Assembly (NCBI GenBank): GCA_016844545.1
Contig: JAENJC010000002.1
Span: 1 to 21,718, forward strand
DNA: 21,718 nt
Source: Deltaproteobacteria bacterium
GTDB taxonomy: Bacteria; Desulfobacterota; JAENJC01
Direction: 5' to 3'
Shown in pieces: positions 6,723-14,057 of this stretch (the stretch's first letter is position 1; each line of letters begins with the position of its first letter). Below the pieces are notes generated by a model, which had not been told where the DNA came from, did no database searches, and saw nothing but the letters and a program-made list of their open reading frames with translations. The position numbers were made by a program, and so were the translations under genes.

Positions 6723-7955
6723 ATGAAATGGTTTTTATTTTATACGGTTATTATTCTATTTAGTGCAACCGGCTGTCACAGCATAGTCAAGCACGAGGCC
6801 TGCGCTGATAAAATCTGGGGCACCGCCTCCCTGATGGTGGTTGCTGAGAGGGAAGCTGGACGTATAATGATAATTGATTCGATAAGACACGAACTGCTGG
6901 GACGCATCGGAGGTCTTGGAAATCTCCGCCATGCTGTTATGACATTTTCCAGAGACGGAAGGTATGCTTACGTGATAGCAAGGGACGGCACCCTGAGCAA
7001 GGTTGACCTGATAAGACTTTCTCTCGAAAAACAGGTCAAGGTCGGAGAGAACTCCATAGGCGTAGCAATCTCAAGGGACAGTAAATATATAATGGTCTGC
7101 AACTACCAGCCGGGTGGGGTGGTGATAGTAAATTCCGATAACCTCGAAAAGGTAAAGGAGATATCTGCTGAAAGGGTCAAGGAGGACGGCTCAAAGCTCA
7201 TATCCAGGACGGTCGGTCCCTTAGACACTCCAGACAACCTGATGATATTTGGTTTGATGGAGGGGAACGCTGTCTGGGTTGTAGATATGAAGCAGGAAGG
7301 GTTCCCTGTAATCAAGAAATTCTGGGATGTGGGAGATACCCCTTATGACCAGCTTATAAGTCCTGACGGCAGGAGCTACGTTATTGGCTTGCTGAACTCG
7401 GAATGGGTCGGTGTCATGGATACATGGAAGCTCGACGAGGTAAAGAAAGTAGACATGAGGGAGCGGAGGGAAGGGAAGGTCAAAGAAGGAGAAAAGGTCC
7501 CCATTTATCATATTCCTCATCTCGAATCCTGGGCCATATCAGGCGAAATGGCATTCGTCCCGGCTATTGGGGAGAAGCGGGTAATAGTCTACAACACGAG
7601 AGACTGGAGCTTCATCAAGTCCATCCCAATTGCAGGGACTCCTCTCTTCGTTGTTGGAAGACCTGGCGGCAGGGAGGTGTGGGTGGATAACGTTGATGCA
7701 CCTGGAAGTGAGGCAGAGAGGCTTGTCCAGGTGATAGATGTGGAAACCCTGGAAATCAAAAAGACCATAGATGTTGGAAAAGGCGCCCTTGATCCCCAGT
7801 TCACCCCTAAAGGGGAGGCGGTTTATATCTCCGTCAGAGAAGAGGGAAAGGTTGCTGTTTACGATACAGACTCCTACAGACTTATAAAGGAGATACCTGC
7901 AGAAAAACCTTCAGGGATATTCTGTACAGACCGGGCAGTAAAATTTGGGCTTTAA
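6723..7955 (+). CDS. nirF: NirF, heme d1 biosynthesis lipoprotein
   Basis: NirF is a periplasmic beta-propeller protein required for heme d1 synthesis, related to the d1 domain of NirS but lacking the cytochrome c domain; dehydrogenation of dihydro-heme d1 has been proposed. I start at ATG 6723 because GGAGG lies 7 nt upstream; earlier in-frame starts have no support. Length is 410 residues. The N-terminus MKWFLFYTVIILFSATGC gives a lipobox (ATGC, C18), so it is probably a lipoprotein. NirF signatures are VVAEREAGRIMIID, GLGNLRHAVMTFSRDGRYAYV (H70 is the likely counterpart of the essential His of NirF), RDGTLSKVDL, GVAISRDSKY and NYQPGGV. Downstream the gene is followed by a 308-bp gap and nirS. 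Identification is strong. Confidence 0.95.
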   Translation: MKWFLFYTVIILFSATGCHSIVKHEACADKIWGTASLMVVAEREAGRIMIIDSIRHELLGRIGGLGNLRHAVMTFSRDGRYAYVIARDGTLSKVDLIRLSLEKQVKVGENSIGVAISRDSKYIMVCNYQPGGVVIVNSDNLEKVKEISAERVKEDGSKLISRTVGPLDTPDNLMIFGLMEGNAVWVVDMKQEGFPVIKKFWDVGDTPYDQLISPDGRSYVIGLLNSEWVGVMDTWKLDEVKKVDMRERREGKVKEGEKVPIYHIPHLESWAISGEMAFVPAIGEKRVIVYNTRDWSFIKSIPIAGTPLFVVGRPGGREVWVDNVDAPGSEAERLVQVIDVETLEIKKTIDVGKGALDPQFTPKGEAVYISVREEGKVAVYDTDSYRLIKEIPAEKPSGIFCTDRAVKFGL

Positions 7956-8263
7956 CCACAAGGCCAAACCCTGAAGTATAGTCTTTTTGGACTACATTAA
8001 TGCCGCCCTGTAGTATTACTCCACCTACCTGTTTTTCTTATAAAAATAGGCACTCTGCCTTATAGACAAGTAAAGAATAAATAGGGTAGATTACCAAAAA
8101 TCTAATTCAAAACTGAATAGCCCTTTTAGTTGGCGGCATTACCACTGTTATGTTAAGGTTTGCTCGGCTTACATGGAAGGAGGTGGTTTGACAAAGGTTT
8201 GCATCAAACAGGTTTCGAATTCCAAGATATTAAATTTCTTACTAAATAAAAGAAGGAGGTAGT
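7956..8263 (+). promoter_or_regulatory. nirS upstream/leader region with several inverted repeats
   Basis: This 308-bp gap holds: a perfect 10-bp inverted repeat TAATGCCGCC (7998-8007) / GGCGGCATTA (8132-8141); TAGATT...AATCTA (8087-8104); a 14-bp palindrome ATTCA-N4-TGAAT (8105-8118); a GTTTG-CAT-CAAAC palindrome (8197-8209); and the nirS ribosome-binding site AGAAGGAGG ending at 8259. No convincing -35/-10 pair was found, as would fit an activator-dependent promoter. The long inverted repeat brackets about 124 bp and may fold as a leader structure. Function is inferred. Confidence 0.5.
8188..8262 (+). CDS. Candidate 24-codon leader ORF ahead of nirS
   Basis: A TTG codon at 8188 is preceded 4 nt upstream by AAGGAGG; within AAGGAGGTG (8177-8185) the match to the 16S anti-Shine-Dalgarno is uninterrupted. 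The reading frame gives MTKVCIKQVSNSKILNFLLNKRRR and ends at TAG 8260-8262, 1 nt before the nirS ATG. Such spacing would allow translational coupling. The TTGACA at the start could instead be a -35 element, though no good -10 follows. Low confidence as a real peptide; reported because the ribosome-binding site has no other gene to serve. Confidence 0.25.
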   Translation: MTKVCIKQVSNSKILNFLLNKRRR

Positions 8264-9856
8264 ATGAAGAAGCTGTTATTTTTGATTTCCATGTTCTCAC
8301 TGGTATTTACGGCAGGCATTGCTTCAGCGGAGGGGATCACCATCACCGATGACGAGATGAAGGCGGCTAAGAAGATCTATTTTGACAGGTGTGCCGGTTG
8401 TCACGGTACATTGAGAAAAGGCGCTACAGGGCCAAACCTGGAGCCTGCCAAGACAACGGCGTTAACAACTGACGGATTGAAGGTGTTTATCGAGTTTGGT
8501 ACGCCAGGCGGAATGCCTGCATGGAAGGACCAGCTCTCCGAGCAAGAGATCGACCTCCTGGCAAGATTCCTTCAGGTTGCTCCTCCTATGCCTCCAGAGA
8601 TGTCACTCGCAGACATGAAGGCCACATGGAAGGTCATTGTTCCAGTTAAGGACAGGCCCTCAAAGCCGATGCACAAGAGGAACATAGATAACTTCTTTGG
8701 AGTTATTCTAAGGGATGCAGGGAAGGTCGCCATCATAGATGGTGATACAAAGGAAACTGTTGGTATCGTTGATACCGGTTTTGCAGTGCATATCCTTAGG
8801 TCTTCCGCTTCCGGCAGATATTTCTACTCCATAGGAAGGGATGCCAAGGCAACCCTCATTGACCTCTGGCCGGAGAAGCCAACCGTTGTTGCAGAGGTTA
8901 AGGTTGGAGCAGAGGCAAGGAGCATCGAGGTCAGCAAATTCCATGACAAGAAGGTTGATTACAGGGATAAGTATGCCATTATCGGTGACTACTGGCCTCC
9001 TCAATTCATAATAGTCGATGGTCTTACTCTTGAGCCAATAAAGGTTGTAAGCACCAGGTCTATGACTTATGACACCAACGAGTATCATCCGGAACCAAGG
9101 GTAGCTGCTATCATCACTTCCCACAATGCCCCGGAATGGATGCTGAACATCAAAGAAACCGGTTACATCTGGATCGTTGATTATTCCGATATCAAGAACA
9201 TGAAGATAACCCAGCTTGAGGCCGAAAGGTTTCTCCATGACGGCGGATGGGCAAACAAGAGATACTTCCTTATGGCCGCCAACATGAGAAACAAGCTGGT
9301 AGTTGTTGATACAGTTGAAAAGAAGGTTGCTGCCATTGTTGAAGTCGGCAATAAGCCTCATCCTGGAAGAGGAGCAAACTGGATAGATCCTAAATACGGC
9401 CCTGTATATGCAACACCTCACCTCGGTGAGCCGGCGCTTGCCCTTGTAGGAACAGACCCTAAGGGTCATCCGAAAGAGGCATGGAAGATGGTCAGGAAGA
9501 TCCCTGTGCTTGCAGCTGGCGGTCTCTTCGTAAAGACCCATCCAAAGAGTCCGCATGTTTGGGTAGACAGCACCTTGGATTCAGTTGCTGACAATACCAG
9601 GACACTTACAGTTATAAACAAGAGCGACCCGGAAGAACAATTCCAGACCATCAAGGTTTCCGACCATGGTCGGGTTGTGCATCTCGAATATAACAAAGAA
9701 GGTAACGAGGTATGGGTCTCTGTTTGGGATAAGAATGGCGAGATTGTAATCTATGACGACAAAACCCTGAAGGAAAAGACCCGCATAACCGGTGACTGGC
9801 TCCGTACGCCAACAGGCAAGTTCAACATGTGGAACACAGTCCACGATATTTACTAA
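8264..9856 (+). CDS. nirS: NirS, cytochrome cd1 nitrite reductase
   Basis: Periplasmic homodimeric enzyme that reduces nitrite to nitric oxide at heme d1, with electrons entering through heme c. 530 residues: Sec signal peptide (about 1-22); a cytochrome c domain with CAGCH (C43, C46, H47) and the Met ligand in GGMPAW (M84); then the eight-bladed d1 propeller. The d1 proximal ligand is H176 in TGFAVHIL. The two active-site histidines that protonate nitrite are H325 in FLHDGG and H366 in PHPGRGANW. ATSHLGD-type and TPTGKFN..N C-terminal signatures are present, the latter as TPTGKFNMWNTVHDIY. Length is normal. The ribosome-binding site is strong, and a hairpin terminator follows at 9882-9916. 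Supported by every other heme d1 gene nearby; identification is essentially certain. Confidence 0.98.
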   Translation: MKKLLFLISMFSLVFTAGIASAEGITITDDEMKAAKKIYFDRCAGCHGTLRKGATGPNLEPAKTTALTTDGLKVFIEFGTPGGMPAWKDQLSEQEIDLLARFLQVAPPMPPEMSLADMKATWKVIVPVKDRPSKPMHKRNIDNFFGVILRDAGKVAIIDGDTKETVGIVDTGFAVHILRSSASGRYFYSIGRDAKATLIDLWPEKPTVVAEVKVGAEARSIEVSKFHDKKVDYRDKYAIIGDYWPPQFIIVDGLTLEPIKVVSTRSMTYDTNEYHPEPRVAAIITSHNAPEWMLNIKETGYIWIVDYSDIKNMKITQLEAERFLHDGGWANKRYFLMAANMRNKLVVVDTVEKKVAAIVEVGNKPHPGRGANWIDPKYGPVYATPHLGEPALALVGTDPKGHPKEAWKMVRKIPVLAAGGLFVKTHPKSPHVWVDSTLDSVADNTRTLTVINKSDPEEQFQTIKVSDHGRVVHLEYNKEGNEVWVSVWDKNGEIVIYDDKTLKEKTRITGDWLRTPTGKFNMWNTVHDIY

Positions 9857-9881
9857 GATATAACCAGGTATTCTATTCTAA

Positions 9882-9916
9882 GGGGTGAGGAATTAGCTTC
9901 CTCACCCCATTTTTTT
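9882..9916 (+). terminator. Strong hairpin terminator/attenuator between nirS and nirN
   Basis: Perfect 11-bp stem GGGGTGAGGAA (9882-9892) / TTCCTCACCCC (9898-9908), 5-nt loop and a T-run at 9910-9916. It ends 11 nt before the nirN start codon. It should cap most nirS transcripts, giving high nirS and lower nirN-nirJ expression. Confidence 0.9.
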
Positions 9917-9927
9917 GTGAGGCAAAA

Positions 9928-11349
9928 ATGAAACGGATTATTTACTGCGCAGCGTTTATGCTCATTCTATCAGCGCCTCTAAATGCAGAATTAATTACAA
10001 AAGATTACGGAAAGGATCTATATCGGCAGAACTGCTCCTCATGCCATCACCCTGAAAGATACGGCGTCTCCGGTCCGCCGCTGATTGCAGAGACCATAGG
10101 AAAGAGAAAAGATGCTGAATTGACAGAGACAATAAAGAACGGACTGCCGTCAACAAACATGCCCTCATTCAAGGGCTCTCTTAAAGATGAGGAGATTGCC
10201 GCTATCGTTTCATATATAAAGACACCTGCTCCAAGCCCCAAGTGGGAAACCAAAGATATCCTGACGACAAGAGCTATCTCAGACAGGAAGGGACTTTCAC
10301 CCCGGCCCAAACCGGATATGACCAACTTTTTCATGGTTGTTGAAGGGGGTAAGGGAGACGTCCACTTCATGGACGGAGACACCTTCACCCTTCTTGACAA
10401 GGCCCATGTTGGGGCTATTCACGGCGGCCCTAAGTTCGACAACAAGTTAATGAATGCTTATCTCGGAGGGAGGGACGGTTGGGTAGTCAAATACGATCTG
10501 ACAGAGTGGCGCGAGGTCGGACGGCTCAGGGCAGGGATAAATACAAGGAATATGGCAGTTTCAACAGATGGGAAGATCCTCGCCGTAGCCAATACACTTC
10601 CTGAAAACATCGTATTGATAAACACAGAAACCCTGGAACCGACCAGGATCATTAACCTTGAGGGGAAGGTAGGGGCCATATATACCCTTAAAAGCAAAGA
10701 GGTATTCGTCATCTCCTTTCGCGACAGAGCAGAGGTCTGGTTTCTTGAGTGGAACTCTCTTATCATCTCGAAGTTCCAGGTAGATCAACCTTTTTCCGAT
10801 TTCTTCATAGAGCCGGGTGAGAGGTTCTTGATCGGGACATCAAGGGAAGGGAAGCAGTTGAGTATCCTTGATCTGGAATCAAGAAAGATTACAAAGAGCC
10901 TGGAGGGGGAGGGAATGCCTCATCTGGCTTCCGCAGCGATCTATAAGGACGATGGTAAGATGTATGCTGCATTCCCGCATATAGAGGCCCCCACACTCAC
11001 CGTAATGGAGCTGTACAAGTGGAGCGTAATAGAGAATGTGAAGCTCAAAGGAACTGGATTTTTTGCCCGCACACATGATAATATAAACACAATCTGGATT
11101 GATACAGGAAGCGACACAATTCAAATCGTAGACAAGAGGACCTTAAAAATTGTCAATGAGGTAGTCCCTGCAGCAGGGAAAAAGGCGATGCATATAGAGT
11201 TTACAAAGGATGGTAAATATGCCCTTGTAAGTATCTGGGAAAATGATGGAGCAGTGGTCATTTATGATACTGCCACCCTTAAAGAGATTAAGCGGCTGCC
11301 GTTTATGAAGCCTGTAGGGAAGTATAACGCAACGAACAAGAAATATTAG
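9928..11349 (+). CDS. nirN: NirN, c-type cytochrome with d1-type propeller (dihydro-heme d1 dehydrogenase)
   Basis: NirN is a NirS paralogue that binds heme d1 and oxidises dihydro-heme d1 in the last biosynthetic step before handing the cofactor to NirS. 473 residues: signal peptide (about 1-20); cytochrome c domain with CSSCH (C36, C39, H40) and Met in TNMPSF (M78); propeller starting NFFMVVEGG. Propeller signatures characteristic of NirN include IHGGPKF (H165, likely d1 ligand), RAGINTRNMAVSTDGK and GMPHLAS (H332, matching the catalytic His of NirN). It lacks the paired FLHDGG and PHPGRG histidines of NirS, so it should not be a nitrite reductase. It ends in KPVGKYNATNKKY. The ATG has GAGG 5 nt upstream, directly after the terminator T-run. 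Having both NirF and NirN mirrors classical denitrifiers. Confidence 0.94.
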   Translation: MKRIIYCAAFMLILSAPLNAELITKDYGKDLYRQNCSSCHHPERYGVSGPPLIAETIGKRKDAELTETIKNGLPSTNMPSFKGSLKDEEIAAIVSYIKTPAPSPKWETKDILTTRAISDRKGLSPRPKPDMTNFFMVVEGGKGDVHFMDGDTFTLLDKAHVGAIHGGPKFDNKLMNAYLGGRDGWVVKYDLTEWREVGRLRAGINTRNMAVSTDGKILAVANTLPENIVLINTETLEPTRIINLEGKVGAIYTLKSKEVFVISFRDRAEVWFLEWNSLIISKFQVDQPFSDFFIEPGERFLIGTSREGKQLSILDLESRKITKSLEGEGMPHLASAAIYKDDGKMYAAFPHIEAPTLTVMELYKWSVIENVKLKGTGFFARTHDNINTIWIDTGSDTIQIVDKRTLKIVNEVVPAAGKKAMHIEFTKDGKYALVSIWENDGAVVIYDTATLKEIKRLPFMKPVGKYNATNKKY

Positions 11350-11352
11350 GCA

Positions 11353-11424
11353 GTGTCCAGTGGTCGGTGGTCAGGGGCCGGTTAATAAAAGCAACTGACC
11401 ACTGACGGCTGATCACCGACCACT
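11353..11424. repeat. Heptamer-periodic inverted repeat filling the nirN-nirJ gap
   Basis: Arms AGTGGTCGGTGGTCAG (11359-11374) and CTGATCACCGACCACT (11409-11424) are complementary at 15 of 16 positions. The whole stretch reads as 7-bp units of the type AGTGGTC / GACCACT. It occupies nearly all of the 86-bp gap and ends just before the AAGG ribosome-binding site of nirJ. Same family as the array at 13981-14057. Confidence 0.8.
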
Positions 11425-11435
11425 TAAGGTAAAAA

Positions 11436-12692
11436 ATGTTAGGCGTAACAAAACTTCTGTGCAGCACCAACTCCATTTCCACTACCCTGGAAAAGGGACG
11501 GGAAACCTCGACTCTTCCATCAAGACTCCTTCAGTTCTCATCAGACAAGAGGCCTGTTGTCGTCTGGAACATCACAAACAGGTGCAACCTGCATTGCCTG
11601 CACTGCTATTCAAGTTCTTCGGACAATGCCTCTCCTGACGAACTTACCACGGAAGAGGGTTTAAGGCTTATTGACGACCTCAGCGACTACAGGGTCCCTG
11701 TGATAATCTTCTCCGGTGGAGACCCTCTCATGAGGCCCGACCTCTTTACACTTGCTGCCCATGCCTTTAAAAATGGGATCCGTTGCGCCCTTTCCACAAA
11801 CGGTCTATTTATCGAAAAAGATACTGCCAAAAAGATTAAGGACACCGGCTTCTCATATGTTGGGGTCAGCCTTGACGGTATTGGAGAGACCAACGACCGC
11901 TTCAGGGGGATGAAGGGTGCATTTGAAAAAGGTCTTTCGGGATTAAAAAACTGCCAGGCCGAGGGGATTACTGTAGGTCTAAGGTTTAATCTGAATAACA
12001 GGACAAGGGAACATCTTGCGCCCCTTTTCGATTTGATTGAGCGCGAGGGAATAGATCGCGGGTATGTATCCCATCTTGTTTACTCTGGGCGTGGCAGCAA
12101 GCTGCGCAATGAGGATCTAAGTCATGAAGAGACGAGAAGGGCGGTGGATTATATATTCAGCAGGGCTGAAGAGTTTTATGCAAAGGGTTTAAACAAGGAG
12201 ATTGTCATAGGGAACAACGATGCAGACGGGGTTTACCTCTATCTTAAGGTTCTGGAGAGAGACCCTGTTAAGGCCCAAAAGGTGTATGAACTGCTTGCCC
12301 TGCGAGGCGGTAACAGCTCCGGGGTTGCTCTCGGAAACATAGATAGCTGTGGGAATGTTCATGCAGACCAGTTCTGGCGCCATTACTCCTTTGGAAACAT
12401 TAAAGAAAGGGAGTTTAGCGAAATATGGGGAGACAGATCAGACCCTGTAATGGGCGGACTCAAAGATCGAAAAGCCCTGTTGAAAGGGCGCTGCGGAAAA
12501 TGCAGGTTTGTTGACATCTGCGGGGGGAATTACAGGGTCAGGGCTGAGTCCGTATACGGCGATATCTGGGCTCCTGACCCCGCATGCTATCTAACGGATG
12601 AGGAAATTGGCCTTAAATCGGAAATTGCGTACAATATGCCGCTAACCCCTGGAGACTTTATGTCAAGCCCTGTTTACTCTTCCAATTCTTGA
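11436..12692 (+). CDS. nirJ: NirJ, radical SAM heme d1 biosynthesis protein
   Basis: NirJ acts on 12,18-didecarboxysiroheme, removing propionate side chains at pyrrole rings A and B on the way to the dioxo groups of heme d1. 418 residues. After an N-terminal extension of about 40 residues comes VVVWNITNRCNLHCLHC with the radical SAM cluster ligands C50, C54 and C57, then the GGDP SAM-binding motif (FSGGDPLMRPDL), LSTNG and GVSLDG strands. The C-terminal region has C305 (DSCGNVH) and a SPASM/Twitch-like group C353, C356, C362 plus a Cys in PACYL, consistent with a second Fe-S cluster. Cytoplasmic. Its last 19 bp overlap the end of hemA on the opposite strand. Identification rests on the fold plus the nir context; HemZ/AhbC-like relatives share the motifs but fit the context less well. 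Confidence 0.92.
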   Translation: MLGVTKLLCSTNSISTTLEKGRETSTLPSRLLQFSSDKRPVVVWNITNRCNLHCLHCYSSSSDNASPDELTTEEGLRLIDDLSDYRVPVIIFSGGDPLMRPDLFTLAAHAFKNGIRCALSTNGLFIEKDTAKKIKDTGFSYVGVSLDGIGETNDRFRGMKGAFEKGLSGLKNCQAEGITVGLRFNLNNRTREHLAPLFDLIEREGIDRGYVSHLVYSGRGSKLRNEDLSHEETRRAVDYIFSRAEEFYAKGLNKEIVIGNNDADGVYLYLKVLERDPVKAQKVYELLALRGGNSSGVALGNIDSCGNVHADQFWRHYSFGNIKEREFSEIWGDRSDPVMGGLKDRKALLKGRCGKCRFVDICGGNYRVRAESVYGDIWAPDPACYLTDEEIGLKSEIAYNMPLTPGDFMSSPVYSSNS

Positions 12693-13975
12693 TCAGGCTC
12701 TTCTTTTTCTTTATCTGCCAGATCAAACATATTCCTTGCCACCTCCAGGTACATGTCCCTGTAATGGTCCTTTGCATGTGTCTTGAGTGCCACTATGGGG
12801 TGGTGTAGGAGCTTGTTGACAATAGAAGATGTCATCGATTCGAGCACCTTCATCTGGGTAGGTGAAATTCCATTTAAAAAGGTAAGGGCCTTGTTCAGCT
12901 CAAGTTTGCGGATCTCTTCTCCCCTCTCCCTCATCCCGACAATTGTTGGGGTCAGGTCCAAGGTCTTCAGCCAGTGGATGAAGACCTTTAACTCCTCTGC
13001 TATGATCCCTTCCGCCTTCTCAGCCTCCTTGGACCTTCCCTTTACGTTGGCCTCTATTACACCCTGCATATCGTCTATATCATAGAGGTAGACGTTGTCA
13101 ATGTCATTTACCTTAGGGTCTATGTCCCTTGGTACCGCAATATCTATAAAGAACATCGGCTTCTGCTTCCTTGCCTTGAGCGCCTCTGTAACATCTTCAG
13201 GTTTTATTATGTAGTGAGTTGCGCCAGTAGAGGAGAGGACTATATCTGCTTTATGAAGGGTATGTTGAAACTCATTAAAATTAACAGGCGTTCCCTTAAA
13301 CTCCTCAGCCAGCCTTTCAGCCCTCTCAAAGGTCCTGTTTGTTACATATATATCTTTGATCCCGCTGTTTATAAAGTGCTTGGCTGCCAGTTCGCACATC
13401 TCTCCTGCGCCGACCAGCATGACCACCTTGCCGTCCAATGAACCGAATATCTTTTTAGCGAGTTCAACAGCTGCGTAGCTTATGGAGACGGCGGAGCTTG
13501 CTATCTTCGTCTCAGTCCTTACCCTTTTTGCTGTAGAAAATGCCCTGTGGAGGAGCTTGTTTAAAATGACCCCGGCAGCCTTATACTTGCAGGAAGTCTG
13601 GTATGCTTCCTTGAGTTGACCTAGTATCTGAGGTTCCCCTACAACCATTGAATCAAGGGAAGATGCGACCCTGAAAAGGTGTCGAAGCGCATCCTCTGCA
13701 GAGCAGACAAAGAGGTGCTCTTCAAACCTTTCCAGAGGAAGGCCATGAAAGGCAGAGAGAAACTCCTTAACTTCCCTGATCCCGCTTTCAATATCGTTAA
13801 CGCAGGAATAGACCTCCACCCTGTTGCAGGTGGACAGGATCATCCCCTCTGTTACCCCCTGAGTCTGGAGGAGCTTCCCGTGGGCTTCTTCCAGCATTGC
13901 AGGCTGGAAAGAAATTTTCTCTCTTATTTCCACAGGCGCTGTCTTATGATTTAGGCCGACTACGATGATATTCAT
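12674..13975 (-). CDS. hemA: Glutamyl-tRNA reductase
   Basis: Converts glutamyl-tRNA to glutamate-1-semialdehyde using NADPH, the first step of C5 tetrapyrrole synthesis. 433 residues, normal length. The N-terminal catalytic domain starts MNIIVVGLNHKTAP and has the nucleophile C50 in STCNRVEVYS. The substrate/hinge segment is VVGEPQILGQLKEAY, the NADPH-binding domain has VMLVGAGEMCELAAKHF, and the C-terminal helical dimerisation domain begins near KVFIHWLKTLDLTP. No Shine-Dalgarno is visible: the bases just upstream of the ATG are the end of a heptamer repeat array. hemC, hemD and hemB, often next to hemA, are not here; instead the gene runs tail to tail into nirJ. Supplies precursor for siroheme, heme b/c and heme d1. 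Confidence 0.97.
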   Translation of the reverse strand: MNIIVVGLNHKTAPVEIREKISFQPAMLEEAHGKLLQTQGVTEGMILSTCNRVEVYSCVNDIESGIREVKEFLSAFHGLPLERFEEHLFVCSAEDALRHLFRVASSLDSMVVGEPQILGQLKEAYQTSCKYKAAGVILNKLLHRAFSTAKRVRTETKIASSAVSISYAAVELAKKIFGSLDGKVVMLVGAGEMCELAAKHFINSGIKDIYVTNRTFERAERLAEEFKGTPVNFNEFQHTLHKADIVLSSTGATHYIIKPEDVTEALKARKQKPMFFIDIAVPRDIDPKVNDIDNVYLYDIDDMQGVIEANVKGRSKEAEKAEGIIAEELKVFIHWLKTLDLTPTIVGMRERGEEIRKLELNKALTFLNGISPTQMKVLESMTSSIVNKLLHHPIVALKTHAKDHYRDMYLEVARNMFDLADKEKEEPDQELEE

Positions 13976-13980
13976 AATTA

Positions 13981-14057
13981 AGTAGTCAGTAGTCAGCAGT
14001 CAGCAGTCAGTGGTCAGCGGTTAACTGGCCACCGGCAACTGGCCACCGGCCACTGTT
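13981..14057. repeat. Array of 7-bp units filling the ccsA-hemA gap
   Basis: Eleven consecutive heptamers can be read on the plus strand: AGTAGTC twice, AGCAGTC twice, AGTGGTC, AGCGGTT, then AACTGGC, CACCGGC, AACTGGC, CACCGGC and CACTGTT. Units change to the complementary sense at about 14022. The array runs from 5 bp upstream of the hemA start codon to the first bases of the preceding gene's stop codon (14056-14058). Confidence 0.85.

Noticed and set aside
8185..8203. Sigma54 promoter upstream of nirS
   Set aside because: GG and GC elements are 14 nt apart rather than the required 10, so the match fails.
8188..8216. Sigma70 promoter using TTGACA at 8188
   Set aside because: No acceptable -10 hexamer at 16-18 bp spacing.
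8708..9556. Long open frame on the minus strand across nirS
   Set aside because: It lies wholly inside nirS, its product matches no family I recognise, and the plus frame has full cytochrome cd1 motifs.
9928..11349. Second nitrite reductase (NirS paralogue)
   Set aside because: The paired active-site histidines in FLHDGG and PHPGRG are absent and the NirN-type signatures are present.
13981..14057. CRISPR array
   Set aside because: Units are 7 bp and contiguous with no unique spacers, so it is a short tandem repeat, and no cas genes are present.
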